Below, one piece after another: positions 34,162-43,297 of a stretch of 64,000 nucleotides of DNA. Where the stretch lies: assembly GCA_947497585.1 (NCBI GenBank), contig CANMHG010000003.1, positions 356,307 to 420,306 of the forward strand, read 5' to 3'. A model generated the notes under the pieces. The model saw only the letters and a list, made by a program, of their open reading frames with translations, searched no databases and was not told where the DNA came from. The translations under genes were made by a program, and so were the position numbers. Position 1 is the stretch's first letter; the number at the start of each line of letters is the position of its first letter. This DNA is from an uncultured Bacillaceae bacterium. Its GTDB lineage: Bacteria > Bacillota > Bacilli > Bacillales > Bacillaceae_L.

Positions 34162-35175
34162 CTATTCTTTTACAAAGAATTTTTCTAAGTCATCTAATAA
34201 AAGGTTAGCAGCTAAAACTCCACCAGCTGTGTTCCAAATAGCATCGTCTACTTTGTGAACATTGCCAGCTTGAACTGCACTTAGGTTTTGCCATAGTGGA
34301 TCATTAATCATTTCAGTTTCATTAGTAGTTGCTTTACCGTCTCCTGGCTCATAAGTGAAGTAGAAGATGATATCTCCATCCATTTCAGGGATTCCTTCTT
34401 TACCAACTTTTCTCATGAATTTATCCTCAGGTTTATCTGCAAATAAAGCTTCTAAGTTTGCAGGACGTTTGAATCCAATTTGATCAAAGATTACACCAGA
34501 GAATGTATCTGTGTAGTATATACGAGTGTGATCAGCCATGAAACGAACTACTGAGATTTCAGTTTCTAAATCAGCTTTTGCTGCAATTGTATCAATACGT
34601 GCATCGAAGTCTGCAAGTACTTTTGTACCTTCTTCTTCTTTATTAATTGCTTTTGAATAAAGCTTAAAGTTTTCTTTCCAGTCGCCTCTTAACGTTTCAG
34701 CGAAAACAGTTGGTGCAATTGCCTTTAGTTGGTCGTAAATCGCTTCTTGACGCATTTTGTTACCAATGATTAGATCTGGTTGAAGAGCCGCAATTGCTTC
34801 AACGTTTACTTCACTCTCAGTACCTACCACTTGAACGCCTTCCATTTGATCCATTATATGCGCATAATAGTCTGAGCCTTCAGCTGGTAACCATGATTTA
34901 ACAGCTCCTACAGGTGTTACTCCCATAGCTAGTAATGCTTCAGTTCCTTCGTTTGTTAAGATAACAACTTTCTCAGGAGTAGCTGGTACTTCAGTTGTCC
35001 CCATTGCGTGTTCAACAGTGTATGTAGTTGACTCTGCTTGTTCTGTAGAATCTGCTTTTTCTTCAGTTTGGGGTGCTGCTTCTTTTGTTTCTTCTTTATC
35101 CGCACCACAACCAGTTAATATTAATGAGAAAGATAGCAATAGAGTAATAAGTGCTAGCATCCATTTGTTTTTCAT
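34162..35175 (-). CDS. Iron-siderophore ABC transporter substrate-binding lipoprotein (YfiY-like)
   Basis: A 337-residue lipoprotein. The signal peptide ends LILTGCGAD with the lipid-modified Cys at about position 23, followed by a Glu/Thr-rich linker and the FhuD/FepB-like two-lobe fold (VVILTNEGTEALLAMGVTPVG ... LQPDLIIGNKMRQEAIYDQL). Start at 35175 because GGGAGG lies 8 bases upstream. It diverges from two permeases, an ATPase and a reductase gene with Fur boxes between. The set resembles yfiY-yfiZ-yfhA plus yusV of B. subtilis, described for hydroxamate-citrate siderophores such as schizokinen; the substrate here is an inference. Confidence 0.88.
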   Translation of the reverse strand: MKNKWMLALITLLLSFSLILTGCGADKEETKEAAPQTEEKADSTEQAESTTYTVEHAMGTTEVPATPEKVVILTNEGTEALLAMGVTPVGAVKSWLPAEGSDYYAHIMDQMEGVQVVGTESEVNVEAIAALQPDLIIGNKMRQEAIYDQLKAIAPTVFAETLRGDWKENFKLYSKAINKEEEGTKVLADFDARIDTIAAKADLETEISVVRFMADHTRIYYTDTFSGVIFDQIGFKRPANLEALFADKPEDKFMRKVGKEGIPEMDGDIIFYFTYEPGDGKATTNETEMINDPLWQNLSAVQAGNVHKVDDAIWNTAGGVLAANLLLDDLEKFFVKE

Positions 35176-35195
35176 GTAATTGCCTCCCGTTTGTC

Positions 35196-35274
35196 TGATA
35201 ATGATTTTCATTCACAATAATGATGATAATAGCGAATAAACAATCTGTCAACAATTAATTGAAAATGGTTTTCA
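35196..35274. promoter_or_regulatory. Fur-type operators in the divergent siderophore promoter region
   Basis: TGATAATGATTTTCA (35196-35210) matches the 7-1-7 Fur core TGATAATNATTATCA at all but one position. TGAAAATGGTTTTCA (35260-35274) matches less well. They lie between the minus-strand binding-protein gene and the plus-strand permease operon, so iron repression of both directions is expected. More degenerate copies may extend to about 35350. Confidence 0.8.
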
Positions 35275-35431
35275 TAATCATTGACAGTTATTCTCACTTC
35301 AAATAGACTATATATGATGAAATTGATTTTGAAAGTGATTTTTCTCACAGGGATAAAAAGAGGTTCACTTTATAATAAAAGAGACTTATTCCTACTACCA
35401 CTTTTTCTATAGTGAAAACAGGAGATTTAGT

Positions 35432-36433
35432 ATGATATTAAAGACAACACAATCAAGAGTGCTTGGTCTATTATTAGGTATTTTGCTTCTAATTATAAGC
35501 ATGTGTCTAAGCATCGTTTATGGTTATGCAAATACAACATGGAAAATCGCATATGATGCATTTACCCAGTTTGATGGATCAAATGAACATATTATTATCG
35601 AATCCGTTCGCTTACCCCGCGCATTAATTGCAGCTGCTGTTGGGGCAAGCCTAGCGATAGCGGGAGCTTTGATGCAAGCATTAACTAAAAATCCACTTGC
35701 TTCTCCTGGAATTTTTGGTGTTAATGCAGGTGCAGGATTTTTTATTGTCGTTGCTGTTTCATTTTTTTCAATAACTTCATTACAGGCTTTTGCATGGATT
35801 GCATTTTTAGGTGCAGCTGTAGCAGCTTTCTTGGTTTACTTTATAGGTGCATTAGGTAGAGAGGGTCTTACTCCAATGAAGTTGACTCTTGCTGGTTCTG
35901 CCATGGCAGCTATGTTTGCTTCTTTTACACAAGGTCTATTAGTTATAGATGAAATGGCACTCGAACAAGTGTTATTTTGGTTAGCAGGCTCGGTTGCTGG
36001 TAGGAAGCTAGATTTGTTATGGAGTGTACTCCCTTATTTAGCAGCTGCTTGGGGTATTTCCTTAGTAATGGCTAATAAAATTAATGTTTTAACCATGGGA
36101 GAGGATGTTGCGAAGGGATTAGGACAACGAACCGGCACAGTTAAGCTAATGGCTGCAGTGGCTATCATTCTATTAGCAGGAGGCTCTGTTGCTGTTGCAG
36201 GTCCTATAGGCTTTATCGGAATCGTTGTTCCACATATAGCTCGTTCACTTGTTGGCATTGATCATCGTTGGATCATTCCTTATTGTGCTTTCTTAGGTGG
36301 GATCTTGCTAGTAATAGCTGATATTGGTGCTCGCTATGTTGTCATGCCAGAGGAAGTACCTGTTGGTGTTATGACGGCAATCATTGGGACTCCATTCTTC
36401 ATCTATATTGCTCGTAGGGGGTTTCATAAATAA
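35432..36433 (+). CDS. Iron-siderophore ABC transporter permease 1 (FecCD family)
   Basis: A 333-residue permease with about nine or ten membrane helices. FecCD/BtuC landmarks: RLPRALIAAAVGASLAIAGA, QALTKNPLASPGIFGVNAGAG and, near the C-terminus, GPIGFIGIVVPHIARSLVG. CAGGAG lies 8 bases upstream of the ATG. The stop overlaps the next permease start by one base, so they form a heterodimer pair as in YfiZ-YfhA. Confidence 0.92.
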   Translation: MILKTTQSRVLGLLLGILLLIISMCLSIVYGYANTTWKIAYDAFTQFDGSNEHIIIESVRLPRALIAAAVGASLAIAGALMQALTKNPLASPGIFGVNAGAGFFIVVAVSFFSITSLQAFAWIAFLGAAVAAFLVYFIGALGREGLTPMKLTLAGSAMAAMFASFTQGLLVIDEMALEQVLFWLAGSVAGRKLDLLWSVLPYLAAAWGISLVMANKINVLTMGEDVAKGLGQRTGTVKLMAAVAIILLAGGSVAVAGPIGFIGIVVPHIARSLVGIDHRWIIPYCAFLGGILLVIADIGARYVVMPEEVPVGVMTAIIGTPFFIYIARRGFHK

Positions 36434-37485
36434 TGAGCAAATACACTTCAGTAAGATTTGGGAAAAATATCTCCTTTTTAATAGATAAAAAGTCAGTTAC
36501 CATATTTTCTGTTCTTTTTGCACTAGTCATTGCATTATTTTTAATAAGCACAGGAATGGGAGAAATGAAAATTGCTCCTCTAACGGTCGTTAAGGTTCTG
36601 TTCGGATATGGTGAACAAATGGAAACTCTTGTCGTAAAATCGTTTCGTTTACCAAGAATCATCATTGCCTTATTAGTTGGTATAAGTCTGGCTGTAGCAG
36701 GAAGTATTCTACAAGGGATAATTAGAAACCCACTAGCATCACCCGATATTATCGGGTTGACGGGTGGAGCAGCGGTAGCTGTTGTTGCTTTCTTAGCATT
36801 CTTCAGTGATACGAACAATTCTCTTACTGTAAGTATCAAATGGATGCCGGTTGCTGCATTTATTGGGGCAACAGTCGTTGCACTCTTAGTCTATTTATTA
36901 GCTTGGAAAAATGGTGTATCACCCATTCGACTTGTTTTAATAGGAATTGGGATTTCGGCTTTGATGCAGGCCTTTACAACGCTATTTATGGTTATGGGAC
37001 CGATTTATCGTGCTAGCCAAGCAAACATTTGGCTTACAGGTACGGTTTACGGATCAACATGGGAAAATGTTGCTGTATTAACACCGATTGTTCTCGTATT
37101 AATAACGGTAACAATTATTTTAGCTCGAAATCTCAATGTCCAAGAGTTAGGTGATGAACTAGCGACAGGAGTTGGCAGTTCTGTACAAAAACAAAGACTC
37201 ATTCTGCTTCTTGTGGGTACAGCACTAACTGGAAGTGCTGTTGCATTTGCAGGAGGAATTGGATTTGTTGGTTTAATGGCACCACATATTGCAAGAAAAC
37301 TTGTTGGTTCTGCCTTTGGTGCCTTGATTCCGGTAGCTGCGCTTGTAGGAGCATTGCTGGTTATGCTAGCTGATTTGATTGGAAGAACCTTGTTTTCTCC
37401 TTTAGAGGTACCGGCGGGTGTGTTCACAGCCGCGATTGGAGCACCTTATTTTATCTACCTTTTATACAAGAGTCGAAACTCATAA
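36433..37485 (+). CDS. Iron-siderophore ABC transporter permease 2 (FecCD family)
   Basis: A 350-residue partner permease, with [40 protein letters not shown] and [19 protein letters not shown] as family signatures. It overlaps permease 1 by one base (TAATG) and ends 16 bases before the ATPase start. Expected to form the membrane channel together with permease 1. Confidence 0.92.
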   Translation: MSKYTSVRFGKNISFLIDKKSVTIFSVLFALVIALFLISTGMGEMKIAPLTVVKVLFGYGEQMETLVVKSFRLPRIIIALLVGISLAVAGSILQGIIRNPLASPDIIGLTGGAAVAVVAFLAFFSDTNNSLTVSIKWMPVAAFIGATVVALLVYLLAWKNGVSPIRLVLIGIGISALMQAFTTLFMVMGPIYRASQANIWLTGTVYGSTWENVAVLTPIVLVLITVTIILARNLNVQELGDELATGVGSSVQKQRLILLLVGTALTGSAVAFAGGIGFVGLMAPHIARKLVGSAFGALIPVAALVGALLVMLADLIGRTLFSPLEVPAGVFTAAIGAPYFIYLLYKSRNS

Positions 37486-37501
37486 GGAAGGGGCAACTTA
37501 T

Positions 37502-38320
37502 ATGCATGCTCTAGAAACGAATGGATTATCGCTTTCATATGGTGAAACTTTAATAATAGATGATTTACATCTACAAATACCTCAAGGGGAAATTACAGTA
37601 TTTATTGGAGGAAATGGTTGTGGAAAATCTACACTACTTCGTTCAATGGCACGCTTACTTAAACCACAACAAGGTTCAATTCTGTTAGAAGGTGAAGCAA
37701 TTGCTAAGCTAGCAACTAAAGAAGTTGCTAAGAAGTTAGCAATCTTACCACAAGGTCCTGTTGCTCCTGAAGGGTTAACTGTTCTTCAGCTTGTAAAACA
37801 AGGTCGCTATCCTTATCAAAACTGGTTTAAGCAATGGACAGAGCATGATGAAAAAATGGTCAACGATGCACTTGAAGCAACAGGAATGAAGGAATTCGCC
37901 GAGCGCCCAGTGGATTCCCTTTCTGGAGGACAAAGACAACGTGCCTGGATCGCTATGACTCTAGCCCAAGAAACAGATGTTATTTTACTAGATGAGCCAA
38001 CTACTTATTTAGATATGACCCATCAGATAGAAATTTTGGATTTATTATTTGAGTTAAATGAAAAAGAAAAACGCACGATTGTTATGGTTTTGCATGACTT
38101 AAACCTTGCCTGTCGATATGCGCATCATATTGTGGCGATTAAAGATAAGAAAATTTATGCTCAAGGTAAGCCGGAGCATGTAATTAACTGTAATCTGGTG
38201 AAGGATGTCTTTGCTATGAACTGTGAAGTAACAATCGATCCTTTATTTGGAACACCTTTATGTATCCCTCATGGAAAAGGAAGGTGTATTTTACAGAAGG
38301 TCCAGAAGGTAGGAGTGTAA
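37502..38320 (+). CDS. Iron-siderophore ABC transporter ATPase (YusV/FhuC-like)
   Basis: A 272-residue ATPase: Walker [10 protein letters not shown], signature [10 protein letters not shown], Walker [13 protein letters not shown], and the switch His in VLHDLN. The start is set at 37502 behind AAGGAAGGGG; a longer frame to 37418 overlaps the permease. In B. subtilis one shared ATPase, YusV, serves several siderophore systems and neighbours yusU; here the ATPase sits in the permease operon and a yusU-like gene also follows, which links the two arrangements. Confidence 0.92.
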   Translation: MHALETNGLSLSYGETLIIDDLHLQIPQGEITVFIGGNGCGKSTLLRSMARLLKPQQGSILLEGEAIAKLATKEVAKKLAILPQGPVAPEGLTVLQLVKQGRYPYQNWFKQWTEHDEKMVNDALEATGMKEFAERPVDSLSGGQRQRAWIAMTLAQETDVILLDEPTTYLDMTHQIEILDLLFELNEKEKRTIVMVLHDLNLACRYAHHIVAIKDKKIYAQGKPEHVINCNLVKDVFAMNCEVTIDPLFGTPLCIPHGKGRCILQKVQKVGV

Positions 38321-38321
38321 C

Positions 38322-39092
38322 ATGATTAATGAACTTCAACATGACGAATTGGAACAATTAAAGAATTTTCGTCTTACTGAAGAAGCTTACTCTTCTGAAT
38401 TATCTATATCTGTTAAAGAACTGTTTAAAGAGACAGAGTTACATCAATACCTACAAAAATTGGAGGATGTTCTACATTCACCAGACCACAAGGTTACAGC
38501 ATCTATGTTTGTAAAAAGGTACGGATTCTTTGCTGTATTATCCTTGTATTCTATGACGATTTTAAACAAGGGACTAAATGTTAGTGTAGATAACCTTTCA
38601 CTACAAAACAACGAAGAGAAAGAACTATCTGTATGGTTACCAAATTTTCGACTAGAAGATTTAGAGGTGTCTGAGCCGGGGCCTGACCGCATGAGCTGGC
38701 GAGACGACTATTTAAAAAGGTTATTTTCAGAACACATTTTTGAGATTGTGACTGTTCTTGCAAAAGAGACTAAGATTTCGAAACTGGTGCTCTGGGAAAA
38801 CATCGCAATCTATATCTTTTGGTTATATGACATGCTGTTGGAGGATGAGCGCTTTTCAAACATCGCAGGTCGAATTAAAGAGGATTATTTATATGTAGTG
38901 GAAAAGGCGCCTGGCCACTTGTTTGGACCTTATAATAAGAATCCACTTTCAAGATATTTTACGCAAAAGACGTTTTTTCCAGAGCAGGATAAAGAAATCC
39001 GAGTAAGAAAGACATGCTGCTTCTATTATCAAACCACAGAATCTCAGGATGACCATTGTTTAACATGTCCTATCATATGTAAAAAAAAGTAA
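38322..39092 (+). CDS. FhuF-type ferric siderophore reductase
   Basis: A 256-residue protein whose C-terminus carries the FhuF-like 2Fe-2S motif: adjacent Cys-Cys in RKTCCFYYQ, then CLTCP about 13 residues later. Such proteins reduce Fe(III) in the imported complex so that iron is released in the cytosol. The N-terminal two thirds have low similarity to anything I recognise. It starts two bases after the ATPase stop, behind AGGAG, completing the uptake operon. Confidence 0.8.
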   Translation: MINELQHDELEQLKNFRLTEEAYSSELSISVKELFKETELHQYLQKLEDVLHSPDHKVTASMFVKRYGFFAVLSLYSMTILNKGLNVSVDNLSLQNNEEKELSVWLPNFRLEDLEVSEPGPDRMSWRDDYLKRLFSEHIFEIVTVLAKETKISKLVLWENIAIYIFWLYDMLLEDERFSNIAGRIKEDYLYVVEKAPGHLFGPYNKNPLSRYFTQKTFFPEQDKEIRVRKTCCFYYQTTESQDDHCLTCPIICKKK

Positions 39093-39124
39093 AGAAATTG
39101 GCTCCTTAGTCAATTTCTTTTTTT
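39091..39124 (+). terminator. Terminator of the siderophore uptake operon
   Basis: AAAGAAATTG and CAATTTCTTT pair around GCTCCTTAGT, followed by TTTT; the stem begins at the fhuF-like stop codon. Confidence 0.85.
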
Positions 39125-39172
39125 GTACTTTGTTGTAGGGTATACTAAATAATATCGAAGGGAGAGAACGGA

Positions 39173-39427
39173 ATGGATCAAAAGTTTGTAGAGCAATTCG
39201 AAGGACTGCTAGAGAAATACACTGAACTCATGGTTGGTGAAAATACCCCTGAGCTAAAACAAAAAGTACAAATGTGGGCATTGTATACATATATCGCGAA
39301 ATCAATGCCAGCCTTAGCTAAACACTGGAATGACACCTATCCAGATGCAAAGGAAAATCTAAAAGAACTAATTGGCGATATTAAAAAGTTAAATGAAGAA
39401 CATCGAGCAAATATGCAGAAGAAATGA
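39173..39427 (+). CDS. DUF2573 protein (YusU-like)
   Basis: An 84-residue soluble, charged, mostly helical protein starting MDQKFVEQFEGLLEKYTEL and containing MWALYTYIAKSMPALAKHWN. I recall this as the YusU/DUF2573 pattern, and its place next to a YusV-like ATPase agrees with the B. subtilis order. Function unknown. GGGAGAG ribosome site upstream; terminator 6 bases after the stop. Confidence 0.75.
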   Translation: MDQKFVEQFEGLLEKYTELMVGENTPELKQKVQMWALYTYIAKSMPALAKHWNDTYPDAKENLKELIGDIKKLNEEHRANMQKK

Positions 39428-39432
39428 TTCTG

Positions 39433-39463
39433 GGACCGTCACAAGGGTGTGGCGGTCTTTTAT
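39433..39463 (+). terminator. Terminator after the yusU-like gene
   Basis: GACCG-T-CACA and TGTG-G-CGGTC form a stem around AGGG, followed by TTTT. Confidence 0.75.
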
Positions 39464-39532
39464 TATGGAGGTTGTTACATTGATTAGACCAGACACTATT
39501 TATGTGCAATGAAAAGTGTGCTTTTCTGGAGA

Positions 39533-39848
39533 GACCGATAAAATTAGTGTTGGACCGAAAACTAGCTATCATGGACCGATAAATAGTCATGTTTGACCGA
39601 TATCATGCTCGATTAGACCGAAAAACTACAACGGGAGGAGCTCATATTCATTATTAAGCTATGAAAATGACTAGAATTCATCCAAGGACCAGCCTAAAAT
39701 AAGATTTTAGTTAAAAATGACTATCTTTCAGTTAGTTTTTTTGCGTAGACCGATAAAGTTAGCGCTGGACCGAAAACTAGCTATCATGGACCGATAAATA
39801 GTCATGTTTGACCGATATCTTGTCCAAATAGACCGAAAAACTACAACG
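39533..39848. repeat. Two blocks of five ~21-bp GACCGA repeats
   Basis: GACCGA occurs at 39533, 39553, 39574, 39595 and 39616, and again at 39748, 39768, 39789, 39810 and 39831, with identical 20-21-21-21 spacing in both blocks. The two 101-bp blocks are nearly identical (for example ACTAGCTATCATGGACCGAT in both) and are 215 bp apart. A decayed fragment, GATTAGACC, lies at about 39483. The span 39464-39980 has no gene; minus-strand frames across it are artefacts of the repeats. Confidence 0.93.
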
Positions 39849-39980
39849 AAAGTAGAATCAACCAGAAAAAGGAAAATATTAACGATCAAAAAAACAAAGT
39901 AGCACAAATTAACCAAATTATTTGCAGGAATCAGAACCTTAAGTATCGAATTTGTTCAAAAAATGAAAGGAGTTAATTTT

Positions 39981-40946
39981 ATGATAATAAAACGATGTAT
40001 TAAATCGATTCATCTTGAAAAGTTAGAAGCCTTGGTACGTAGAGTCAATCAGCATCATCCGAGCAGACATACAATAGAAGGAGACTATGCTAAACGCCTT
40101 GCCGGTTTCAAAGGAGAGCAATCCTTAGAGTATCACTTAAGTTTCCTTCCCGAAAACGAATTTGCTGTTTTTTATAATCTCAGATTATCCGAAAATAACA
40201 GATTCTTTCAAATGGACACCCTACTAATTTATCCAAGTGTAATCATAGTAATAGAGGCGAAAAACTTTAGAAGTATGCTTACCTTTGATCAAAAAGGAAA
40301 GCAACTTATCCAAACAATTGAGGAAACTGAAAAAGGATACCCTTGTCCGTTAATACAAGTTAGTCGTCATAAACTTCAACTCCATAATTGGTTGAATAGC
40401 TTTAACTACCAAAATATACCCATTGAAACAATAGTGGTAATTACCAATCCATCTACTATCCTTAAAACAATCCCACTAAATGCACCACTTCCGAAAAACG
40501 TTATTCGAAATACAATGCTTGCTGAAAAAATAAAATCTATTAAAAAAGAGTACCCTCAGGAACTATTATCAATGAAAGATAGTAAGAAACTATCAAAACT
40601 ATTAATTAAGAATAATACCCCATACAATATCGATATCCTGGAACAATATCAAATACTTGAGAGTGATATTCTAACAGGTGTTTTTTGTCCTAAGTGTCGG
40701 ACTCTGTCTATGGTTTGGAGGAGAGGGGCATGGTATTGTATCTCATGTACCATTACTTCTAAGGAAGCTCATTTACCTGCATTAAAAGACTACTCACTAT
40801 TAATTGGTTCGACCATAACAAATAATCAAATACGAAGATTTCTTCATATATCCTCAGATACAACCGCAAAAAAGCTACTCAAATCAATGCAACTCCCTTA
40901 CTCCGGAGTAAATAAAGCCAGGGAATACTGCCTCCCTAAACAATAG
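39981..40946 (+). CDS. NERD-domain protein with C-terminal zinc-ribbon-like motif
   Basis: A 321-residue protein. The N-terminal half fits the nuclease-related NERD domain: GFKGEQSLEYHL, then FQMDTLLIYPSVIIVIEAKNF, where the Asp and the Glu-x-Lys match the restriction-endonuclease-like core. At about 236-256 CPKC and CISC form a likely zinc ribbon; a helical domain follows. Function of such proteins is not established. ATG 39981 is preceded by AAGGAG; a start at 39963 would overlap that site. It follows the 21-bp repeat region and its 3' end faces the coat-gene terminator. Confidence 0.75.
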   Translation: MIIKRCIKSIHLEKLEALVRRVNQHHPSRHTIEGDYAKRLAGFKGEQSLEYHLSFLPENEFAVFYNLRLSENNRFFQMDTLLIYPSVIIVIEAKNFRSMLTFDQKGKQLIQTIEETEKGYPCPLIQVSRHKLQLHNWLNSFNYQNIPIETIVVITNPSTILKTIPLNAPLPKNVIRNTMLAEKIKSIKKEYPQELLSMKDSKKLSKLLIKNNTPYNIDILEQYQILESDILTGVFCPKCRTLSMVWRRGAWYCISCTITSKEAHLPALKDYSLLIGSTITNNQIRRFLHISSDTTAKKLLKSMQLPYSGVNKAREYCLPKQ

Positions 40947-40986
40947 TCCAATCACTTGCCCTAATACCCGTACTCATGAAACAATT

Positions 40987-41032
40987 AAAAAAACACAGAA
41001 TCAAAGTCATAATTGACCTTCGTTCCTGTGTC
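40987..41032 (-). terminator. Terminator of the coat-protein genes
   Basis: Read on the minus strand, GGACACAGG...CTGTGTTTTTTT with an inner GGTCA/TGACT pairing forms a stem with a long T tract, just downstream of the last coat gene. It may also stop the convergent NERD gene. Confidence 0.75.
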
Positions 41033-41043
41033 CAATAAAAAAA

Positions 41044-41400
41044 TTATTGCATCATCCCGTTAGAGCCGTATGGGAATTGGGTAGTTGTATAATTGTAGAA
41101 CTGCTGGTGTTTTTGCTGAACTTTTTGTTGTTCTTCTGCTTCAAGTTTATACCAACCATGCTTAAACATTAAATTATATAATTCACGTTGACAATCCTGT
41201 GTTTCATTAAATATAGTACGGAGATCCTGATACAATGCTTCGTGGCTAGCTTCATTCAATGCAGTACAGTATGCATCTGTCATGTATTTCTCAGTAGCTA
41301 GCATATCATTCATAAAATCTCGATCATTCATTTGTGGGGTTTTTGGTACCTGTGTCTTAGGATTCTTGATTTGATTCGGACTTTGATTTTGTTGGTTCAT
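41044..41400 (-). CDS. Spore coat protein, CotF family
   Basis: A 118-residue coat protein. After a Gln/Asn/Pro-rich start, the core NDRDFMNDMLATEKYMTDAY followed by ALNEASHEALYQDL and LYNLMFKHGWYKLE matches the Coat_F family, a ferritin-like helical bundle found in spore coats. The start at 41400 follows AGGAGG by 8 bases; the frame extends further upstream without support, across the neighbouring gene. It is co-directional with a second coat-like gene 14 bp upstream. Confidence 0.88.
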   Translation of the reverse strand: MNQQNQSPNQIKNPKTQVPKTPQMNDRDFMNDMLATEKYMTDAYCTALNEASHEALYQDLRTIFNETQDCQRELYNLMFKHGWYKLEAEEQQKVQQKHQQFYNYTTTQFPYGSNGMMQ

Positions 41401-41414
41401 TCTGATTGGCCTCC

Positions 41415-41726
41415 TTACTGCATCTGTTGGTTTTGTTGTTGATTTTGCTGTTGCTGTTGTTGTTGCATCATCCCTTGTGTTGGCTGATTTGTATTTTGAA
41501 GGTGCCCAAGGATTTTTTCGTAGTGACGCTGATGCATTTGACCTGCTTTGTCTAATGCTTGACTTAGCTCTGGAATCTGACATTGACCAGCTAAGAAATG
41601 TGCTTTCTTAAGAGCCATTAAATTCCAAGACATCATGTCAGATAAGTAAAGCAGATCTTTCGTAGTGATGACATTAGGAGCCTGTGACATTACTTGTTGA
41701 TTCTGATTCATCGGTTGTTGTTGCAT
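41415..41726 (-). CDS. Small spore coat-associated protein (YusN/YraG-like)
   Basis: A 103-residue protein with Gln-rich ends (QQQQQQQNQQQNQQ at the C-terminus) around a helical core, TTKDLLYLSDMMSWNLMALKK and RHYEKILGHL, which resembles half of a CotF-type bundle. Probably a partner of the adjacent CotF-like protein. TAGGAGG precedes the ATG by 8 bases. The position next to yusM agrees with yusN of B. subtilis, recalled as coat-related. Confidence 0.75.
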   Translation of the reverse strand: MQQQPMNQNQQVMSQAPNVITTKDLLYLSDMMSWNLMALKKAHFLAGQCQIPELSQALDKAGQMHQRHYEKILGHLQNTNQPTQGMMQQQQQQQNQQQNQQMQ

Positions 41727-41957
41727 TCAAATACCTCCTAGGTGAATAATCTTTAGAAAAAAACTGGTTCAAATATGCAATACAGACAATATTTTTCCAC
41801 TTGATTTTGAAACTATACTAAAATTAACCGACAAAGTTTACAAATTATCGACAAAAGTTTGATGTAATCATATTCAAAACCGAATAAAGATGATAAAATG
41901 ATGAAGGATTTAAGCAAGATTTAAATACTATGTATCCGTTTACAGGGGGGAATCAAC

Positions 41958-42875
41958 ATGGAACAACTAATGCGTAATTTCTTCTTGTTCCTGTCAAAAA
42001 ATAAAATGCTAACTAAGTTAGCGAAGAAGTACGGTTTGCGTTTTGGTGCTGCTCGTTTTGTTGCCGGCGAAACTATCAAACTAGCAGTAGATGCCATTAA
42101 AGGATTAAACCAAAAGAACCTGTCTGTAACAATCGACTACCTTGGGGAATTCGTGGATAATGAAGCGGAAGCAAATGAAATGGCTGATAACTCAATTGAA
42201 GCCATTAAGGCAATTGGGAGAGAGAAATTAGATTCTCAATTATCATTAAAAATGACCTCAATGGGTTTAGATATTTCAGATGAAGTTGTCTTGCACAACA
42301 TGCGTCGTATTTTAGAGGCTGCAAAAGAAAATGGTGTGTTTGTAACCATTGACATGGAAGACTATTCACGTTGTCAAAAGACGCTTGATATCTTTAAACA
42401 GCTAAAGTCCGAATACGATAATATTGGCACAGTTATCCAGGCATATTTATATAGAACCGTTCAAGATATGGAGGATTTGAACCATTATAATCCAAACCTT
42501 CGTCTTGTGAAAGGTGCTTATAAAGAGTCTCCAGAAGTCGCATTTCCTGATAAAAAGGATGTAGATGATAACTTTAAAAAGATTATTAAAATGCATCTTT
42601 TAAATGGAAATTACACAGCTGTTGCAACACATGACGACGCTATGATTGACTATACAATTGAGGTTGTTAAAGAACACGGTATACCAAAAGATCAATTTGA
42701 GTTCCAAATGCTTTATGGCATTCGTCCAGAAAGACAAGAGGAATTGGTTAAAGAAGGCTACAAAATGCGTGTCTACGTTCCATACGGTAACGACTGGTAT
42801 GGCTACTTCATGCGCAGATTAGCTGAAAGACCTGCAAACGTGGCGTTTGTTTTAAAAGGTATCTTAAAGAAATAA
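41958..42875 (+). CDS. yusM: Proline dehydrogenase family flavoenzyme (YusM-like)
   Basis: A 305-residue FAD enzyme with a PutA-type barrel. Conserved segments are TIDMEDYSRC, RLVKGAYKES, VATHDD and FEFQMLYGIR, with RVYVPYG near the end, which bind FAD and proline. It would oxidise L-proline to pyrroline-5-carboxylate. In B. subtilis the paralogue next to the fadNAE genes is yusM; the same position here supports that assignment over putB. A purine-rich GGGGGGAA precedes the ATG, and a terminator follows. Confidence 0.85.
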   Translation: MEQLMRNFFLFLSKNKMLTKLAKKYGLRFGAARFVAGETIKLAVDAIKGLNQKNLSVTIDYLGEFVDNEAEANEMADNSIEAIKAIGREKLDSQLSLKMTSMGLDISDEVVLHNMRRILEAAKENGVFVTIDMEDYSRCQKTLDIFKQLKSEYDNIGTVIQAYLYRTVQDMEDLNHYNPNLRLVKGAYKESPEVAFPDKKDVDDNFKKIIKMHLLNGNYTAVATHDDAMIDYTIEVVKEHGIPKDQFEFQMLYGIRPERQEELVKEGYKMRVYVPYGNDWYGYFMRRLAERPANVAFVLKGILKK

Positions 42876-42884
42876 TATGTGAAG

Positions 42885-42913
42885 GGAGAAGACGTTGGTC
42901 TTCTCCTTTTTTT
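42885..42913 (+). terminator. Terminator of the proline dehydrogenase gene
   Basis: GGAGAAGAC and GTCTTCTCC form a perfect 9-bp stem around GTTG, followed by seven T residues. Confidence 0.9.
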
Positions 42914-42919
42914 AAAAAA

Positions 42920-43069
42920 CTATAATTCGCCCTGCGTATTATCAGCACCATACTGTTGATTCGTTGTTTGGGTTCTTCCACTTCTTTTATCGAACTTAGG
43001 GCCAGCATTGCCTTTTACGCTTGCAGCACTAACTCCACGTTTAGATGGGTCCTTTTGTTTTCTAGCCAT
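42920..43069 (-). CDS. YuzL-like small basic protein
   Basis: A 49-residue hydrophilic protein beginning MARKQKDPSKRGVSAASVKG and continuing with NAGPKFDKRSGRTQT. This Lys/Arg/Gly-rich text is what I recall for YuzL, found beside yusM in B. subtilis. GGAGG lies 11 bases upstream on the minus strand; an upstream in-frame ATG is too close to it. Possibly a spore or nucleic-acid-associated protein, but the function is unknown. Confidence 0.75.
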   Translation of the reverse strand: MARKQKDPSKRGVSAASVKGNAGPKFDKRSGRTQTTNQQYGADNTQGEL

Positions 43070-43254
43070 CGTTTTCATCACCTCCATTGCTTAGATTCAC
43101 CTATCTTGACTTGAACCATTCAGGTCAGGTGAAGAATAAAAAGCTTTCCGAAAAATTCGAAATTATGTTACTTATATATTGCGAAAATTATAAATATCCT
43201 ATATATTAGGAAGTAAGAACTTATTCATTTACCGGATTTTTTTTGATAAAAAAA

Positions 43255-43272
43255 TGAATGAGTGTTCATTCA
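43255..43272 (+). promoter_or_regulatory. FadR operator upstream of fadN
   Basis: TGAATGAGTGTTCATTCA is a perfect 7-4-7 palindrome (TGAATGA / TCATTCA) and matches the recalled consensus of the TetR-type FadR of Bacillus, which represses fatty-acid degradation genes until long-chain acyl-CoA binds. It lies 26 bp before the fadN start, so it should control the fadN-fadA-fadE genes. Confidence 0.9.
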
Positions 43273-43297
43273 AAAGTTGTAAAGGGGGAAGCAATGA

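Noticed and set aside
39381..39916. Two minus-strand frames sharing TIYRSMIASFRS
   Set aside because: They are translations of the duplicated 21-bp blocks, not a gene pair.
41401..41583. N-terminal extension of the CotF-like protein
   Set aside because: It overlaps the neighbouring coat gene in another frame; AGGAGG marks the start at 41400.
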